A stretch of DNA of 64,000 nucleotides, taken from assembly GCA_963693085.1 (NCBI GenBank), contig OY856409.1, positions 1,167,001,749 to 1,167,065,748 on the forward strand, given 5' to 3'. Under the pieces are notes generated by a model. That model did no database searches and had not been told where the DNA came from. It saw nothing but the letters and a program-made list of their open reading frames with translations. The stretch comes from Alisma plantago-aquatica (taxonomy: Eukaryota > Streptophyta > Magnoliopsida > Alismatales > Alismataceae). A program made the position numbers and the translations under genes. How positions within the stretch are numbered: position 1 is the stretch's first letter; each line of letters opens with the position of its first letter. This document shows, one piece after another, positions 23,058 to 35,541 of this stretch.

Positions 23058-26000
23058 TGTTACAACCCCAATTTTTGGTGAGAAATGTAATTTCTCATAT
23101 TAAAGGTATTGGAACAAATAATACAATTTGTTGCAAATAAATGGATTTCGTTTACAATAGCCTTGATGTTTGTGTTGTGGGCTTTATTGGCTATTGGGCC
23201 CATTAACAAAGAAATTCAATTAATAAATGAATATTTGAGTTTTGAGGAAAGAAAGGTGTGGAAACCTCTAGAAGGCAAAAGAACTTAATCCAAAGGTGGA
23301 TTTCATGCCACATGGGTTCCTTAGATTCCAAAGAGTCCAAAGTTGCAAAGAAAATACAATAAGAAAAGAAAAGATCAATTAAGTATTTCTTTATTAAGAA
23401 AGAAATTGAAAGTAATGGCAAAATGTGGAAAACAAGTGAAAAGAGGTATAATTGAATTATCCTTGGTGGAATTTCATATCCCAAGGATTCCTAATGATAA
23501 AAGGAATACTAATGAGGAAAATAAAAGAGAAATAAAGAGAAATCTTCAAAAGAGATATTTTAATGAGAAATAAGTAAGATAATAAGAAAAAGGATGAAAG
23601 ATAAGGAAAGAGGCTAAAGAAATATCCCCAAGATGGGATTTCGAGCCATTGAGGTTCCTTGAGGTTCAAGGAACTCAGAATACTAATTTAATAGCAAGAG
23701 AAAGAGAAAATGTGAGAGAAATATATATAACTAAGTGAAATCGTGCACCTAAAGAAAATGCACGTTTTCTTTTATATAATGAGCCCAATTTTGGCAGAGA
23801 GGTAGATAACGTTATTATTAACCTTCCCTAAAAAGTTGGGATTAATTAGACATGTGGTTTGGGAGATATGAATTTTTGTAATAATTCCTAAAGTAAATGG
23901 ATAATCCTTAAATCATATTAAATGTCATAATACATCCTGGATATATTGTTCAACGCAGATAATTAGGACCGTTGATTAGAAGATTAACGGGGGACAAGTC
24001 ATCCCCTAGCTTCTGCGGAAATAGGAAACACAAACCATGGGAAGTAAGTTTCCCCACCAATTTCCTTGTAAACCAGGACATATCAGAGTCCAAAAACATT
24101 CCTAATAGATTCGGGGGATCAATCCGAGTTGATCTACCCCTAGTTGTTCAGAGTTTCCTCGTATCTAGGACTTTTTCCCAATCTCAAACTCCATAGTTCA
24201 TGACAGCCTGATGTAGGCCTATATATATACGGGGCCTTGGACCCCCAACGGAGTGGAGAATATGTCCCTTAGTTTCGGCCGAGATTTGTGAGTAAGACGA
24301 CACTATCAATTTTAGATCGGGCCATGGCTACAGCTCCTGACAACGCAGGAACCTCGCCGGTGGGTCGGAAGTCATTTCTTCATCCCTGATTGCGATTGGT
24401 GCAAATTTGAACCCTGGGTATATTCAGAGGAGCATGGCGGAGGATACCCTACATTCACTTGGTGAGAAGGATGAGAGAACGCCGGAGTCAACTAAAGAGT
24501 TGACCGCCCGTAGAGCTACTCTGCGTGCAAGGACCTACGCGAGGTAGAAGAAGAGGAAGGAGAAACGACCTCCTTGCCTTGCATCCCTGTTAATAGGGGA
24601 TGTCCTTTAAGGTAAATTCGCAACCTCTCCCTGTTAACAAGCATGTTGCCTGTCAGTTTATTTTTAATCCGATAAATCCACGTGGCAGTTTCCGATTGGT
24701 AGAAAAAGAGCTATCTTATAAAATACATTTCTAATTGTGGAAATATCAGATGAAAATAAGTTATACATGAAAATTGATCAGAAAAACGTGAGGAAGCTAA
24801 TAAAAATATAATTGGAACCTAATATTTCTTTCAATTTAAAAAGTACACATAGTTATCACTTTTGGTGTATTAAATTATGGTGAAACCCTAATTTGATATG
24901 GAACTCGGAATTAATGACTCTTTTGGGTTAATTTGGTTTGGAACCCTAATTCTGAGAAATACTAACCTACTAAGAATAAAAGGGAGAGTTAATTTTGAAA
25001 AAGGCAGTTTCATGCTTGTTTTAGGGTTTATGCACATAATTATGTTTAGAAACCCTAATTTGATAAAATAAGGGTTTTAATGGGTTAAATCTGAAAATAT
25101 AATTATAGAACTGTGTTTTCATGATATAATACCCTCAAGTTGGTGATTAGGGTTTTCTAAGGGATAAATGAGGAATTAATAGTAAATGGAATACACTTAT
25201 GAATTAAATTATGATGAAGTATGAATTATCAATTCGAAGGAAACTAAAGGTGGTAAATGAGTCTAATGATCTTGAAATAACTTAAAAGAGATAAAGATGG
25301 TAGTTTTGGTATAGAAGAGAAATAATGGACTTTAATTGTGCCTATGATGTTGAAATTAGGGTTTGTGAAATAAGAGGGTATTAAATGTGATAAAAGTATT
25401 ATGGAGGCTAAAACCCTAATAAAACCCTAAAGTGGCCTAAAAATCTTAAGGTGGAATCCAAGTCTAGCTTTAGAATGTTTTGGATAAATTATAACACTTG
25501 GATGTCATGCATTAAATTTCAGGATATTGTTGATTGCTTGTTGCTTGTTCTTTATCATTATTACTTGGACAACAAGTTACTCTAGATCAGGTATGTGGTT
25601 AATTATGAATAACCGTCTTAGTTTCCCGAGGATTTTTCGGATGGTTAATCACATTGAATGCAAATTATCAGTTTGGATGTTCATACTTGCAAGCTATAAA
25701 GTCACTATGATTATGACATTAATAATAGAAGTATGTATTCTCGCACCTACATGCCACCCTGATGGATGATGCCAAAGGTCAAGCCCATATGGGTAGACCA
25801 ATGGACACCTTGAGTGGTGACCCTAGGCTCCAAGCTCGGGAATGAGAAGGTGGCCTATGATATTGCATGGCTAGAGGGCACCATGAGTGGTGACCCTAGG
25901 CACCAAGCTCGGGATTGAGAAGGTGGCCTTAAGTCATTAGCAAAGGAAACCCTAAGGTGGGTATGCCAGGGTTAGGGCAAAAGCGGTGGAGAATGTCATA

Positions 26001-26420
26001 CTGGAAAATGTAAATTGGTTGGTTAATTAACTTGATTGTGATAATTAGATTGTTATCCATATGTGCAAACTTTTGGTTGTCCCCACATACCAGTATATTT
26101 CGATATACTGACTGACGTTTTGTTTGTTGGCGTTTTAGGTACAACCCTGAAATGAACAAACGGTAAAATGACACATTGTGGAAATAAAACATAAAGTGCA
26201 AGGAGGATTAGATAGAGTAGATTCAAGCTCTGGATAGATAGATTTCCAAAGTTTTTCAAAGGTAAGTAAAGTTTTAATTTTATACCAAATTCTAGTTAGT
26301 TAGTAGAATTTCATAATTATTATTGATTATTTGTCGAATCTTTGATCCTGTTAATTGAATAACGGCTCTGACCTTCGGGTCTCCCTTAATTGGGTGTTAC
26401 CGGGAGGCAGGGTCATTACA
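23058..26420 (+). repeat. 3' LTR of element 1
   Basis: Uninterrupted 3,363-bp LTR from TGTTACAACC to CATTACA, with TATA box (24220-24229), leader ORF (24324-24389), telobox block and 73-bp duplication. It contains the intact pre-insertion site for element 2 at 25680-25684. Confidence 0.95.
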
Positions 26421-26425
26421 GATAT
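26421..26425. repeat. Target site duplication, right copy (GATAT)
   Basis: Exact copy of 5675-5679. Copia coding sequence (LDSFDLES, then ESCLLEKMKKAPF) resumes immediately. Confidence 0.95.
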
Positions 26426-27250
26426 CTAGACTCTTTTGATCTTGAATCAATAGATACATGTGAATCTTGTTTATTAGAGAAGATGAAAAAGGCTCCTTTC
26501 ACTGATCATAGTGAGTGAGTGAGTGATCTATTGGGACTCATACATACTAATGTATTAGACCTTTTAGAACAAATGCTAGAGGTGGCTACGAGTACTTCAT
26601 TACCTTTATTGATGACTTTAGTTGGTATGACTATGTATACTTGAAGAAACATAAGTAAGAAATGCTTGAAAAGTTCAAGAATTTCATGAATGATGTGTAG
26701 AACCAATTTGGTAAAAGTATTAAATCACTTCATTTTGATTGAGGTGGAGAGTACTTAAACTAGGAGGCTCATCATTGACTGCACCATATCTAGTAATGTA
26801 CAGTTTCTTCTTTGTGATACAACATTATGTTGTGGTGCTCCAGGTGGAGTCCATTTTGATATGATACCATGGTCCCACAGAAGGCCCTCAAACTTCCTTT
26901 TGGGAACATACTCTAGAAATTGCATCATTTACATTAAACCATGTACCATCTAAATCGATTCAAAAGACACCAAAAGATACGGTGAAGCATCCCAATGTGT
27001 GTTTTCTGAAGGTTGGGGATGTGAAGTTTATGTGAGAAAGTAGTTTCCTAAAAATCTTAGACCCAAATTTGATAAATGTTATTTTGATGGATATCCTAGG
27101 GAACCAAAGGATACTACTTTTATACTCCATCTGACAACAAAGTGTTTATTGCCAGGGATGCAGTATTCCTAGAAAAGGAATTTATCTTCAAAGGAATCAA
27201 TGGGAGGAAAGTATAACTCAAATAAGTTTGAGAACAATAAGAAAAATTGA
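26426..27250 (+). pseudogene. Copia integrase remnant
   Basis: This continues the domain cut at 5679. Readable blocks are CESCLLEKMKKAPF (the end of the HHCC zinc finger), FIDDFSWYDYVYLKKHK with the first catalytic Asp region, HFDxGGEY with the second Asp site altered, then in another frame SFWEHTLEIASFTLNHVPSKS and finally GYYFYTPSDNKVFIARDAVF. Several frameshifts and stops lie between, mainly at 26690-26860. Integrase inserts the cDNA; this copy is inactive. Confidence 0.87.
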
Positions 27251-27359
27251 ACATGTAGAGGTACAAGAGAAACATGGAGAGTCACAAACTATTATGGAAT
27301 CTAAAATTCATCATGTAACACAAGAACCTCTCATATCTAGTAGGACACGCCATGAGCCT

Positions 27360-28290
27360 GAAAGATTTGGTTTATCTTGTGACTCAATAAGGTAATGAGT
27401 TGGTCATTCATGATGAGACAACAACCTACCTAGAAGTTGTTAAGGGACCACAATCTAATAAATGGTTTGAGGCTATGAGATCTGAGATGGAATCCATGAA
27501 CTCCAACAAGGTATGGACTTTGGTGGATCCACCTAAAGGGGTAAAACCCATAGGGTGAAAGTGGGTCTTCAAGAAGAAGACCGATATGGATGGTAATGTA
27601 AAAACTTACAAAGCCAATTGGTTGTGAAGGGTGTCAGACAAATTCAAGATGTTGACTATGATGAAAACTTTTCTCCATTTACCATATTTAATCCATCAGG
27701 ATCACGCTTGCCATTGCAACTTATTATGACTATGATATTTGGTAGGTGATGTTACAACCACATTCCTTAATAGACATCTACTTGAGGATGTGTACATGAC
27801 ACAACCCAGGGGTTTTATGAACCCAAAGGATGCAAATAAAGTTTGTAAGCTACAAAGGTCAATCTATAGATTGAAGCAAGCATCTCGGAAATGGAATCTT
27901 CGATTTGACAAAATTGTGAAAGATTTTGGCTTTAGTCAAAATGAAGATGAACCATGTGTTTACAATAAGGTTACTGGGAGCATGATTCTATTCCTCATAT
28001 TTGTATGTAGATGACATACTATTGATAGGTAATGACATCCCTACTTCACAAATGGTAAGAAACTGGCTAGGAAATATGCTCTCCAAGAAGGACTTAGGTG
28101 AAGCACACTATATCTTAGAAATCAAGATCTATAGAGATAGATCTAGAAGGATTCTTGGCCTAAACCAGAGTAGATACATTGACAAAGTGCTAAAATGTTC
28201 AACATTGAGAACTCGAATAGAGGAAACTTACCCATGTCTCATGGTGTTAATATATCTAGAGCTCAATGCCCTAGTTATTTTGAAGAAAGG
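27360..28290 (+). pseudogene. Copia reverse transcriptase remnant
   Basis: The RT domain begins with NKWFEAMRSEMESMNSN, passes VKPIG-KWVFKKKTD (a stop replaces one residue), then AFLNG-like TTFLNRHLLEDVYMTQPRGF and IYRLKQASRKWNLRFD. The catalytic block YVDDILLIGND is intact at 28004-28036, but a frameshift at about 28000 separates it from the upstream part. DLGEAHYILEIKIYRDRSRR and RYIDKVLK follow. These words match the Angela/Tork type of Copia. Two stretches stay open (27739-28014 and 28001-28300), yet no full domain can be translated. Confidence 0.93.
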
Positions 28291-28985
28291 GAGCACATGA
28301 ATAAGATTCCATATGCATTTATAATTGGATCTATCATTTACGCAATGTTAAGTACTCATCCTGATGTCTAATATGCCTTGAGTATGACAACTAGGTATCA
28401 TTCAAATCCTGGTGGAAGTCACTAGAATGCCATAAAGAACATTCTTAAGTACTTGAGAAGAACTATGGATCAATTCCTTGTCTATGGTGGTGAAGAAGAC
28501 TTGGTGGTAAAGGGTTACACTGATGCAAGCTTGCAAACTGACAAAGATGACTTTAGATTGCATTTGGATTTGGGATTTGCCTTAAAAATGGATAATTGTA
28601 AGTAGAAAGAGTTCTGAACAAGAAATCATAGTTGATTCTACGACAGAGGTTGAATATTATGTTACCTCCAATGCATCAATGGAAGTTGTTTGGATCAAGA
28701 AGGTCATCACTAAACTTGGGGTGGTTCCAAGCATCAGTGATGCAGTAGTGCTATATTGTGACAAGAATGGAGATATTACACAAGCTAAGGAACCCAGATC
28801 ACATCAATATTCCAAGCACATACAACAGTGATTCCATCTCATACAAAAGTTTGTGTAGTGAGGAGATGTGAAGATTTGCATAGTACCAACTAAAAGCAAT
28901 GTTGTTAACCCCTTAACAAAAGCAATTTCACAGAAGAAGCATGAAGTTTATGTTAGATCACATGGGATTAAGTTCATGGGTGATT
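28291..28985 (+). pseudogene. Copia RNase H remnant
   Basis: Peptide blocks in order are IIYAMLSTHPDV, NILKYLRRTMDQFLVYGG, then GYTDASLQTDKDD with the first catalytic Asp of RNase H. A damaged segment near 28570-28900 follows (altered SWKSSKQ and TEAEY blocks in shifted frames). RNase H removes RNA from the RNA/DNA hybrid during reverse transcription. Multiple stops make this a fossil. The end runs straight into the purine tract, as expected for Copia. Confidence 0.88.
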
Positions 28986-28997
28986 GGCTCTAAGTGC

Positions 28998-29006
28998 AAG
29001 TGGGAC
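28998..29006 (+). other. Polypurine tract of the Copia element
   Basis: The run aagtgggac, close to the common Copia tract aagtgggag, lies two bases before the 3' LTR. Confidence 0.85.
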
Positions 29007-29008
29007 TA

Positions 29009-30999
29009 TATTGGTATGTATGCCCAGAGAGCCAAATTTTATGATGATTTTAGTGGCATATCTTGTAAATGATTTTATCAATAATAAAGGTAGTCTTTGT
29101 CTATATGTTTGTTCAATTATGAGATAATGGTATAACATGATAAATGTCTAAAGAATGATGTTAGATGTATGTTTTGAGGTTGAGGAAATGAATAGTGAGA
29201 TCATACGAATGATAAGAGTACATACATTCTTGTTATGTCCCTAGTCAGATGTTATTGTGGAAGCTAATATATAGCAATAACACATAGTGTGTGTTAGTTG
29301 ATGATAGAATCTCATTAGTCATGATAAGTGAAACAAACCAAGCACATAGGTACTTGTTAGAGAATAGTGTACCAGACAGACCCACCTTGAGAGTGATACA
29401 TGGAAATTATTGAATGGTAGTCAGAGTCGACTCTCATAGTGATAGTGGTGATTATGGTTCTTAAACTAGAAGTCACTACACTTATCACATGTCATTCGAT
29501 GTATTGTGTCATCATCCAATGTGACCTTGAATAAGGGTTACCATAAAGGTGATGTTCGGATGCATTGTGACACATGGGGATTGATTGTGAGCGATGTAGA
29601 TGGGATTGTCCTTCCTATATGAGTTGATATCATTGACACATAATAAGTGAGACTGAGAAATGTATGGCCATACTCTTGTGAATCAATATATGATATTTGA
29701 GCTCACATAAATCTCAGACAGTCTGCTCTAGTTCAATGAACATGGACTGAATGTTGAGAGGATGATATATCCATGTCTCAACTTCAATCTGGATGCTAGA
29801 GAAAAAGGAACAATATGATCATTGTAACACTAATCACATATTGTAGGTTGAAGTTGTTCTCCAACTTTCCAATTACTTGGGTAGAAATAATGTTTTTGCT
29901 AGTTACTGCTCATTGCTTGGGATGTCATAAATTGGTTATGGACATTCACTACCAACATAACTTGGGACCTATAGGGTCACACGCATAGGATGCACTAGGC
30001 ATAGGATTTTTCTTATAAATAAGGTGTAACTTGATTACTAAAGTGTTTAGTCATTCAATTTAAACAATATTGGTTGAAAATTGATTGATCAAGACTGTGC
30101 GTCGACCGACTCAATTGTTGAGTCAACCAACTCAAGTGTCGACTCGATTTAAACAACATTGGTTAAACATTGGTTGAACTAGGAAATGAATCAATCAGTT
30201 CAGAATATGAACTGACCGGTTCATATTTTCAATTGACCAGTTCAGATTGTGAAGTGCTCGTTTCAATTACCAAGAGGATTGGATCAAGGATTGAAGCGGA
30301 CATCATGTTGTGCATTAATTGTCACGTTAAAGACAATATGTTTGTGAATAGTAAACAAAGTGAACGGACTAATTCAAATTTTGAATCGACCATTTCACAT
30401 GTGAACTAACTGATTTGTGATTCACAACAGCTGGAAATTTATGAAAATATATCTTTTTGACTCCTAGTTGATCTGAAAACCCTAACCTTGACCCTCCTTT
30501 AAATAGAGGGGTAGTCAATGCTCTTAAAAGACCCAACTAATACTGAAAAATGTTGTCCTCTTGTCATTGTGGTAACGTAAGAGCCTAAAGCAAGTCTTAC
30601 CCATAAAAGGGAGAGACAACTAGGGAGAACAAGCCAGTGCTAGGACATTGACATTGAAGGGACTACTCCTTCCTATCAGTTTTAAAAGAACAATAGGAGT
30701 TACTAGTGGTCCGCATTTGACTACATAGAGGCCTGAAGGCCATTGTTACCCTCTAGGAGGATGTCATCTACCATCATTCATGGTGCTACACTAGGAGGTC
30801 GCCATCGACAATTGTTCGGGTGCTGCTTGCAAAAGAAGCATGTCACTACAAGGATAGTCATTGGACTTGCTCCAGGACCAAGTATATGCCTTACAAACAT
30901 TCCTTCTCACTCTATAGTTGTCGACATTTGTTGTTCATGGGGAATATGGCAAGAAATATTTCCTTTCCACTTCCATCTTTGTCGCCATATTTCCCTACA
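29009..30999 (+). repeat. 3' LTR of the Angela-like Copia element
   Basis: A 1,991-bp LTR from tattggtatg (TG start mutated to TA) to CCTACA. It aligns with 988-2956 throughout at roughly 85-88% by eye. The TATA box is degraded (30498-30506). The degenerate gaccagttc-type tandem is at about 30185-30265. Confidence 0.92.
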
Positions 31000-32250
31000 A
31001 CTAGTACTTCACCCCATGGAGGTTGGGAGGGTTCCAAACCCTTCCCTATGCCTATAAATAGAAAGAGAAGACCTATGAAAATGAGATCCACCGTTAGAAA
31101 CTACAAAGCTACCCCTTTTTCTCTAGGCCTTGGATCTCCTGCTGCCATCAACCTTCACCATTGGTTGATGAACATCAACCAAGGTTCTTCAACCTCCATC
31201 ACCACCAAGGCTCCAACCTCAAAGGAGTTCTATCCAACGAAGTCAATCACCGGCGGTGGACGACTCTAGCCTTTGTTAACCACTTATTCCTCCTCCAAGT
31301 GATTATATCCAACTTTGAATAAAGAAGAATGATGCTCCATTTCCACCTTTGACAGACGTCCAAGGGTGGTCTTGTTGTGGCTTCATCCACCATAAGCTTG
31401 CGGCATGAAGATAGGCTTCCACACACTACATATTTGCTTTCTATCTCTATTGTGATCATGGATTTCTTTCTCTCTTCTTCTATTGTTTCTATTGTTGCTT
31501 CCATTAGTGATTAGTCCCCTCGCTAGGGTGCAGGGAGTATCCCCTCTACTCAAGTTTGTTTTCATTATTGCATCTACTATTGTACAGACCAATATATACT
31601 TTGAATCAATCATTTTTATGCTTATATGCTTGCATTGTTATCAAGTTTATATGTTAATTAGATTCTTGGTGTAGATAACTTTAAATCTAGGATCTAGGAT
31701 CCCGATTGATTCATATGGAACCCTTGATAAGAATATCAAATAGGTATTTTCTAGGGATATAGATGTACGATTTCTAGGTAACGTGATGGCGAGCTTAGAT
31801 TGAATAATGTCTAGGTTCTAATCCTAATGCTGAAAGTGGGATTTCACTAGCCTCAACATATGTATTTTAATGTTCAAGGTGATGTTGTGAGAAGTGAATA
31901 GTAGGTAGTGGTGGTGAAACCCATGCCACCCTAGTTCTCTCATCCATTGATTTTATCAAACATTCAATTCAGTCTTTACTATCTACAACTTAGTATAATG
32001 AACAACCAAATCCAAATAGTTTGTTAAATACTAGTTCTTGTTTGATTACTATGATTAGAATAGTTCTTAAAAATGTTTCCTTTGGGTTTGATCAAGAACC
32101 AAACTACAATAACATTCATCCTCTTGTGGGTGGTGATTATTGTTGCTAGTAAAGATATACTTTAGATATTTCAATCGTAGTGAATTTTCTGGTGCGATAA
32201 TATCCATGTCAGTTATTTGGTTTGATAGTTTAATGACTCAAATGCAATGG
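31000..32250 (+). repeat. Right remnant of the older host repeat, possible Athila/Tat-like LTR
   Basis: It resumes after the actag copy. TATAAATAG lies at 31053-31060. From about 31680 to 32220 the sequence has the flavour of the R/U5 end of large Gypsy LTRs of the Athila/Tat group (accctagttctctcatcc, then a catcctcttgtgggt block and tttctggtgcgataa). No primer site or gag was found beyond it, so the class is tentative. Open frames here (for example 30820-31269, crossing the LTR end) look accidental. Confidence 0.35.
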
Positions 32251-33569
32251 ATAGACACATTGTCATCTAGTTGACATTTGAAATTGGTCTCTCTTTTTTA
32301 CCTAAGCATTCACTTTTATCAATTTATGTATTCACTTTATACTTGATATAAGTATATATTTATGATTTTCTAACTTCCTAATGATTCATTGATTTGGGTG
32401 ATCAAGTACCCTGAAGTCCATGTATACAACAAGACTATGTACCTATTATCTTGAAATAGTGTTGTAACATGTATTAAGTATACTTAGTATTTTTAACATT
32501 TGGTATTAGTGATATCAATGGCGTGTAGAGCATGTAAAGGGTCATACATATAGGAGTGATTTACAAATATGCTATATATTTATCATCACTAAAAATGATT
32601 AAAATGCAATTTTTTACTGTTAAGATAATTTTGATTGGCATAATCATATAGATATCAACATACTGGTTTAGCATATTTAGGAATGAAATTATTTGTTACA
32701 ATAAGCCAATATTTCAATATATATTGTATAACTATATAAGTTTACTTATGATAACAAGAACAAATAACCCACTTTCTAAAATGATTCACTTTATTATAGA
32801 TGCTCCTACCTTCACTAGATTATTGAAGTGATTGATGTCCCAACAATATTAAGTTTAGCTTCTTCCTTACCTCTTACCTAAACCAGAATCAACCTTCGTC
32901 TTTGTCCAAGGTCACTACTAATAATATGATAGTATCTTTATGCAAGTAGACCTATACGTAGAATTTTTTTTGACATTATTATGCTCTTGTGATGTATATA
33001 TTATCATTATAGAACATGTATGTACAAGCATACACACATACATACACACTCAAACACATATATACACCAATTAGGAGGTTGAAACTAAAATATGCCACTT
33101 CCATCGACTTAGGGTGAGGGTTTTTTATGTTGACCCAATGTAAGATCTTAGTTTTCTATTTATGGCCCATCATATAGGCTTGTTACTTCTTAGATTTATC
33201 GTTTAGACTAAACAACAAATCAATGTTATTGTTACCATTTATGTATCATAGAATATAATTGAGTTTGTTTTATTTCTATCCATGGATCTTATCAAGCCTA
33301 TACCTAAATAAAAATATAATGGAAATGGTTTTATATGGCACTGTCATCCTGCATCCTATAGATGAAGTATCTTTCATAGAATTTCTAGCAACTACAAAAT
33401 CAACCAAATTGTTTGTCTAGTTTAGTATTTGGTTTGTAGTTCTTACCAGGATTCTTTAAGATGAACAACCACCATAAATTAATACAATATCATATCAAGT
33501 TACTATCAAATATCTTTTCTCATATATGTTTCTCATATCCATCCATGCATAGAGTATTGGTGAATCCCT

Positions 33570-33619
<50 letters not shown>

Positions 33620-35025
33620 TTATATTTGGACGTCCAACCATAAGTTTACATTGTAAGCTATATTTTTTTCGATCAAATGATCAAAGAAGACATTATGCTA
33701 TCAACTATTATATGTTTTTGGTAGATGTACTTATTGAACCATAATATTGACTAGATACAATTGTTTTTCTCCCACCTAGGATCTTCATGCTAATTCTCAT
33801 CAAATACATATAAAGGTCATTATACTTTGATGAAATAAAATTGATTATGAGGACAACCATTCTTCCTCTTTTAGGTTATATTTCATAAATTACATTTGTA
33901 CATCATCCCCTTGTATAACTTTATATGGTTTAGTCTCTCCTCATTGATTATCCTTGTATTCTTCTTGAATATAGTATCCTTCACCAACAATCTAGCAATT
34001 ATATATGCAGGTACATTTCCATTTTTTATTTGACTCACTAGAATAATCTTCACCTAAAGTTGACGCATTGAATCCTTTAGTTTTGAACATGCATTGCCGA
34101 AAATATTGACATGCATAGCGGGAACACACTAATGAAGGCATCCTACTTGACATTCTTCATAATATCGATAAAAATTGTACTGTAAAAATGTTACCTTTTC
34201 TTGCTAGCTCTTTAGTTTTGTCATTACAGAGTGAAGTGAAACACTGTCTATCTAAATATCATGTTGTTTTTTATATGATGTATCATCTACAAATGCTAAT
34301 TTTGTGTAGTAACCCGTCAGAATACTTGTGTGCCATATCTTATGGGTTATCAATGGGTGAAATTGAATGTGTGTAACTCTAAAGGAGACAAGAACTATCC
34401 AACCAAATTACTAAGGTTGTATACAATATCTTAGAGACAAGACACACAAACATATATGTGACAGAGAGATAGAGATTTACAACGAGTGACAGAGAGAAGA
34501 AGTTTCATTTTATGGCACTACTTGCACTGATGCCTAATTTTAAAAGGAATGAAAATGATGTGTTGTTTAGATAAAAAATAATCAAGTAGTGACTATGTCT
34601 TTGCATCCTCATCTTTGGACCCATGATTGGAAGTGAAGAATGAATCATAAGTTCATTAAGGAGTTCAATTCTTTAATGGAAATGTATGTTCAAGATGTTT
34701 ATATTAGTAAATTGCTATAATTAAGAAATAGATCTTCCCAATATAATTTTATTCATCTAAACTCCATTCCCATATCATAAAATATATGCAAATACTATCA
34801 TTGGTTCATGTATGATATATGAAAATTTGTAATCTTGTAGAGTTTTAGTGGAACCTTTTCCTATTGAACTTTTTACTCCTATAGTACAGCGTTAGAGCTT
34901 TCCCCTTTTATCAACACCCATATTTGTTCTTTTTTCAGTAGATCAACTAAGCATTCCTTTGCAAATTGTTATTCATATATCCTATCTTGCATTTCATGAT
35001 TTCTGATGGTGAGAGAAAAAATGAG
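32251..35025. other. A/T-rich sequence without recognised genes
   Basis: About 2.8 kb with only short ORFs. It contains a TA array at 33573-33616. I see no retroelement protein motif in either strand. The block is probably decayed repeat. Confidence 0.5.
33573..33616. repeat. (TA)n microsatellite
   Basis: About 22 uninterrupted TA units flanked by single-copy-looking sequence. Confidence 0.95.
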
Positions 35026-35529
35026 TGTGACAACCCATTTCCTATCCAAACCATTTCCCTTTCATATTATCTTCCATAACCACCATGTTATAGAGTAATC
35101 ATTCATAGTGAAGATGGTGAGGTTAGTGGGATATTAGAGAAACCACTAGTTAGTGGGGTTGGTGGGCGTCTCTAAACCTGAGTAGATAATAAATACCCAA
35201 TAGTGGGGTTAGTAGGTGTCTCTTCATCTAAGGAGTAGATAATATTCACCTAGTATTGAGGTCAATGGATGTCTCCTTGCCTAAAGAGTAGAGACTAACA
35301 ATCCAATAGTATGGTTATTGGGTGTCTTTCCGCCTAAGGAGTAAAAACTAACTATACTTAGTGGGGAATGTGGGTTCTCTTTGTATATAAATATAAAGAG
35401 AGAGGGAGGGTTTCACACGCCTTCATCTCTAACTTTCAATATTCAAACAACCATCACACTTAATCTAATAAAATGATATCTAAATAAAATATATTATAAG
35501 GTTCACATTTAATACACATTTTTTTAACA
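35026..35529 (-). repeat. LTR of a minus-strand Copia element
   Basis: Read on the minus strand it starts TGTTAAAA right after a Copia purine tract (35530-35541, aatctcccacttg-type on plus) and ends ggttgtcaca. Inside, units starting TAGT lie at 35151, 35201, 35251, 35307 and 35359 (50-56 bp apart), each containing gtgtctc--cctaaggagtag words. No matching second LTR was seen to the right, so the element is truncated there. A related fragment lies at 50171-50525. Confidence 0.65.
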
Positions 35530-35541
35530 ATCTCCCACTTG
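35530..35541 (-). other. Polypurine tract of the minus-strand Copia
   Basis: The minus strand reads acaagtgggagat directly before the TGTT LTR start, the standard Copia tract. This fixes the element's orientation. Confidence 0.8.

Larger units (their letters stand above)
5680..26420 (+). mobile_element. Large Ty3/Gypsy-type non-autonomous element (LARD-like), element 1
   Basis: It starts TGTTACAACC, ends TTACA and is flanked by exact GATAT duplications. The 5' LTR is 5680-18650 including a nested element; without the nested element and one target copy it is 3,362 bp. The 3' LTR is 3,363 bp. A primer site (18653-18664), a 4.4-kb internal region and a purine tract (23045-23057) complete the structure. 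The only coding trace is a decayed Gypsy integrase C-terminus near the 3' end, so it is a Ty3/Gypsy derivative that lost gag, protease, RT and RNase H. Hand comparison of the first 210 LTR bases shows about 8 mismatches. Confidence 0.93.
988..30999 (+). mobile_element. Ty1/Copia LTR retrotransposon, Angela-like, split by a nested insertion
   Basis: The element has two LTRs (988-2956 and 29009-30999), a Met-tRNA primer site just inside the left one, and a purine tract before the right one. In between are gag, protease, integrase, RT and RNase H remnants in Copia order. The flanks read gctag (983-987) and actag (31000-31004), a 5-bp target duplication with one change. Without the 20.7-kb insert the element is about 9.3 kb, normal for the Angela/Tork group. 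The lineage call rests on peptide blocks such as HKDGY/LDSF and YVDDILLIGND. All reading frames carry stops and frameshifts, so it cannot move on its own. Confidence 0.93.

Noticed and set aside
5825..23669. Paired open frames near 5825-6291 and 23203-23669 on both strands
   Set aside because: Copies of the same A/T-rich LTR segment of element 1, open by low G+C. No domain.
30820..31269. Longest open frame in the window (149 codons, plus)
   Set aside because: It begins inside the Copia 3' LTR and ends in the host repeat, crossing an insertion boundary. It has no domain and cannot be an ancestral gene.
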